14,774 bases of DNA, taken from Acidimicrobiia bacterium (lineage in GTDB: Bacteria > Actinomycetota > Acidimicrobiia > Acidimicrobiales > Aldehydirespiratoraceae). Below, in pieces: positions 13,748-14,774 of this stretch. The notes beneath the pieces were generated by a model that worked only from the letters and a program-made list of their open reading frames with translations, did no database searches and was not told the DNA's origin. The stretch's first letter is position 1. Every line of letters begins with the position of its first letter. The stretch covers positions 1 through 14,774 of the forward strand of contig JAJDZO010000269.1 in NCBI GenBank assembly GCA_022824605.1, given 5' to 3'. The position numbers and the translations under genes were made by a program.

Positions 13748-14629
13748 GTGAGCGGCGTGCTCTCGCTGGTGGTGATGGCGGCCGGTATCGGCCGGCGCTT
13801 CGGCGGCGACAAGCAACTCGTGGCGGTCGGGCCCGACGGCGAGACGTTCCTCGACTACGCCATCTCGGCGGCGGTCGCGGCGGGCACCTCCAAGGTGGTG
13901 CTCGTGGTGCGCTCGGAGATCGAGCCGGCGGTGCGCGCCCATGTGGACGCCCGCCACCGCGGTCTGCAGCGCGCCGGCATCGAGTTCGCCTTCGTCCGCC
14001 AGGACGAACACCCCGCATCCACCCTCAATCGCCGAGCCAAGCCGTGGGGCACCGCCCACGCGGTGCTTGCCGCCGCCCCCGAGATCGAAGGCCCCTTCGT
14101 GGTGTGCAACGCCGACGACTACTACGGCCCCGTCGCGATGGCTGCGCTCGCGGCCGCCGCGGCCGGTCTCGGCGCCGACGAGGCCTGCCTGTGCGGCTAC
14201 CGGCTCAGCGACACCCTGTCGGCGACGGGCCCGGTCAGCCGGGGCGTGTGCCGGCTGACGGGTGACCGCCTCGACAGCATCGTCGAGCACCACGGGGTGA
14301 CCCGGCAGCCCGACGGAACGATCACCGCAGCCGAACCCGCCACAGAACTCAGCGATGACACCATCGTGTCCATGAACCTGTGGGGCTTCCCTCGGGCGGC
14401 CCTCGACTGGATCGGCGCCGCATTCGAGCGCTTCCTCGCCGCCCATGGCACCGACGCCGACGCCGAGTGCCTGCTGCCTGCGGTCGTGGCCGACCGGATG
14501 GCCACCGCGGCGCTGTCGGTCAAGGTCGTGTCCACCACCGAGCCGTGGATCGGGGTGACCAACCCCGACGACCTGGAGGCGGCCCGCGCCGCGCTGGCAG
14601 GGCGTCACGCCCCGAACTTCAACGGGTGA
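13748..14629 (+). CDS. Sugar-phosphate nucleotidyltransferase-like protein
   Basis: A 293-residue GT-A-fold nucleotidyltransferase. Near the N-terminus, LSLVVMAAGIGRRFGGDKQL (nucleotide loop, 6-24), then VGPDGETFLDYAISAAVAAG, match sugar-phosphate nucleotidyltransferases of the type that reads AAGxGSRFGGxKQLxPVGPxGE. WGTAHAVLAAA (100-110) and NADDYYG (121-127, metal-binding Asp123/Asp124) complete the active site; VSMNLWGF (207-214) is a substrate-side segment. It would transfer a nucleotidyl group to a sugar phosphate or related substrate; which one is unknown. Start: GTG 13748 without a ribosome binding site; GTG 13757 is the alternative. The last four codons (NFNG and stop) lie inside the dispersed repeat shared with 6396-6428. 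Confidence 0.75.
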   Translation: MSGVLSLVVMAAGIGRRFGGDKQLVAVGPDGETFLDYAISAAVAAGTSKVVLVVRSEIEPAVRAHVDARHRGLQRAGIEFAFVRQDEHPASTLNRRAKPWGTAHAVLAAAPEIEGPFVVCNADDYYGPVAMAALAAAAAGLGADEACLCGYRLSDTLSATGPVSRGVCRLTGDRLDSIVEHHGVTRQPDGTITAAEPATELSDDTIVSMNLWGFPRAALDWIGAAFERFLAAHGTDADAECLLPAVVADRMATAALSVKVVSTTEPWIGVTNPDDLEAARAALAGRHAPNFNG

Positions 14630-14647
14630 ACCACCTCTGGGGTGGCT
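14614..14647 (+). repeat. 33-34 bp dispersed repeat, copy B, with hairpin
   Basis: Begins GAACTTCAACGGGTGA and ends CCTCTGGGGTGGCT. It overlaps the 3' end of the nucleotidyltransferase gene and contains ACCACC-TCTGG-GGTGG. It is the counterpart of 6396-6428 (minus strand) with three mismatches and one gap. In both places the element is at or just after a gene's 3' end, in the gene's orientation. Confidence 0.65.
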
Positions 14648-14683
14648 GACTGCTTGAGGTTCCCCGCAACGCCGACATTTCAT

Positions 14684-14712
14684 TCGACAGCGGCCCGAAT
14701 CCGCGGCAGGAT
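14684..14712 (+). promoter_or_regulatory. Possible promoter of the last gene
   Basis: TCGACA (14684-14689) and CAGGAT (14707-14712) are separated by 17 bp. The -35 box is good and the -10 box is weak. A short leader would follow, with AGGAG just before ATG 14746. Confidence 0.3.
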
Positions 14713-14745
14713 GGGCGCCCCACCGGTCAACCCCAGGAGAAGCGC

Positions 14746-14774
14746 ATGACAGCTGTGACCGTGACCGTCAACGG
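14746..14774 (+). CDS. Start of a gene cut by the window end
   Basis: ATG 14746 follows AGGAGA at a normal distance (seven bases). The visible codons give MTAVTVTVN and part of a tenth. A beta-strand start of this kind is common in the small [2Fe-2S] subunits of xanthine dehydrogenase / aerobic CO dehydrogenase-type molybdenum enzymes (T-V-x-V-N-G), but ten residues are far too few to assign it. The ribosome binding site and promoter-like sequence support that it is a real gene start. Confidence 0.45.

Noticed and set aside
13748..14629. Considered as MobA/MocA molybdenum cofactor nucleotidyltransferase because the next gene might be a molybdenum enzyme
   Set aside because: The RFGGDKQL...VGPDGETFLDY and NADDYYG motifs fit sugar-phosphate nucleotidyltransferases better, and the neighbour is known from only ten residues.
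13595..14683. Minus-strand open frame of 362 codons opposite the phosphatase end and nucleotidyltransferase
   Set aside because: Shadow of a gene with complete nucleotidyltransferase motifs on the plus strand.
1..14774. tRNA, rRNA, riboswitch, insertion sequence or phage attachment site
   Set aside because: No cloverleaf, rRNA segment, transposase motif or terminal inverted repeat was recognised by eye; a covariance-model search was not possible here.

Overview
The window reads as chromosomal DNA of a high-GC Gram-positive bacterium, most likely an actinobacterium and possibly Acidimicrobiia-like. That is inference from gene families and codon use; no rRNA or marker gene is present to confirm it. 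Supporting signs are a 13E12/DUF222 HNH protein, a YibE/F-type membrane protein, a DUF2269-type membrane protein, and several genes with a -10 box 6-7 nt before the start codon and no ribosome binding site.

Left part (about 1-5100) looks accessory and worn. It holds the end of an antitoxin-like gene (1-228), a 13E12-family HNH protein (374-1759), a spacer with a 36-bp direct repeat, a cupin protein of the cysteine dioxygenase-like type (2106-2714), a broken MmcQ/YjbR gene (2711-2890, minus), three kinds of short tandem duplication, a T4 RNA ligase 1-type RNA ligase (3295-4527, minus), and a second shortened copy of the antitoxin-like domain (4656-4871) that now ends in an 18-bp tandem repeat. 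The RNA ligase and this second copy are divergently arranged around an AT-rich spacer with a 14-bp perfect palindrome.

Middle part (5107-6911): a YibE/F family membrane protein and, convergent to it, a small four-helix membrane protein. Hairpins lie between them.

Right part (6981-13019) is a menaquinone cluster whose gene order follows the reaction order: isochorismate synthase (menF type), menD, menH, menC. Together these convert chorismate to o-succinylbenzoate. menE, menB and menA are not in the window. The isochorismate synthase carries an unusual N-terminal MerR-like helix-turn-helix region. A histidine phosphatase and a sugar-nucleotidyltransferase-like gene follow, and the first ten codons of another gene close the window.

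The most notable observations are the MerR-like/isochorismate synthase fusion, the RNA ligase facing an antitoxin-like remnant across a palindrome, a 33-34 bp repeat placed just downstream of two distant genes (6.4 kb and 14.6 kb), and a duplication at the menH/menC junction that makes the menC start ambiguous. All family assignments rest on motif recognition by eye; no database search was run.
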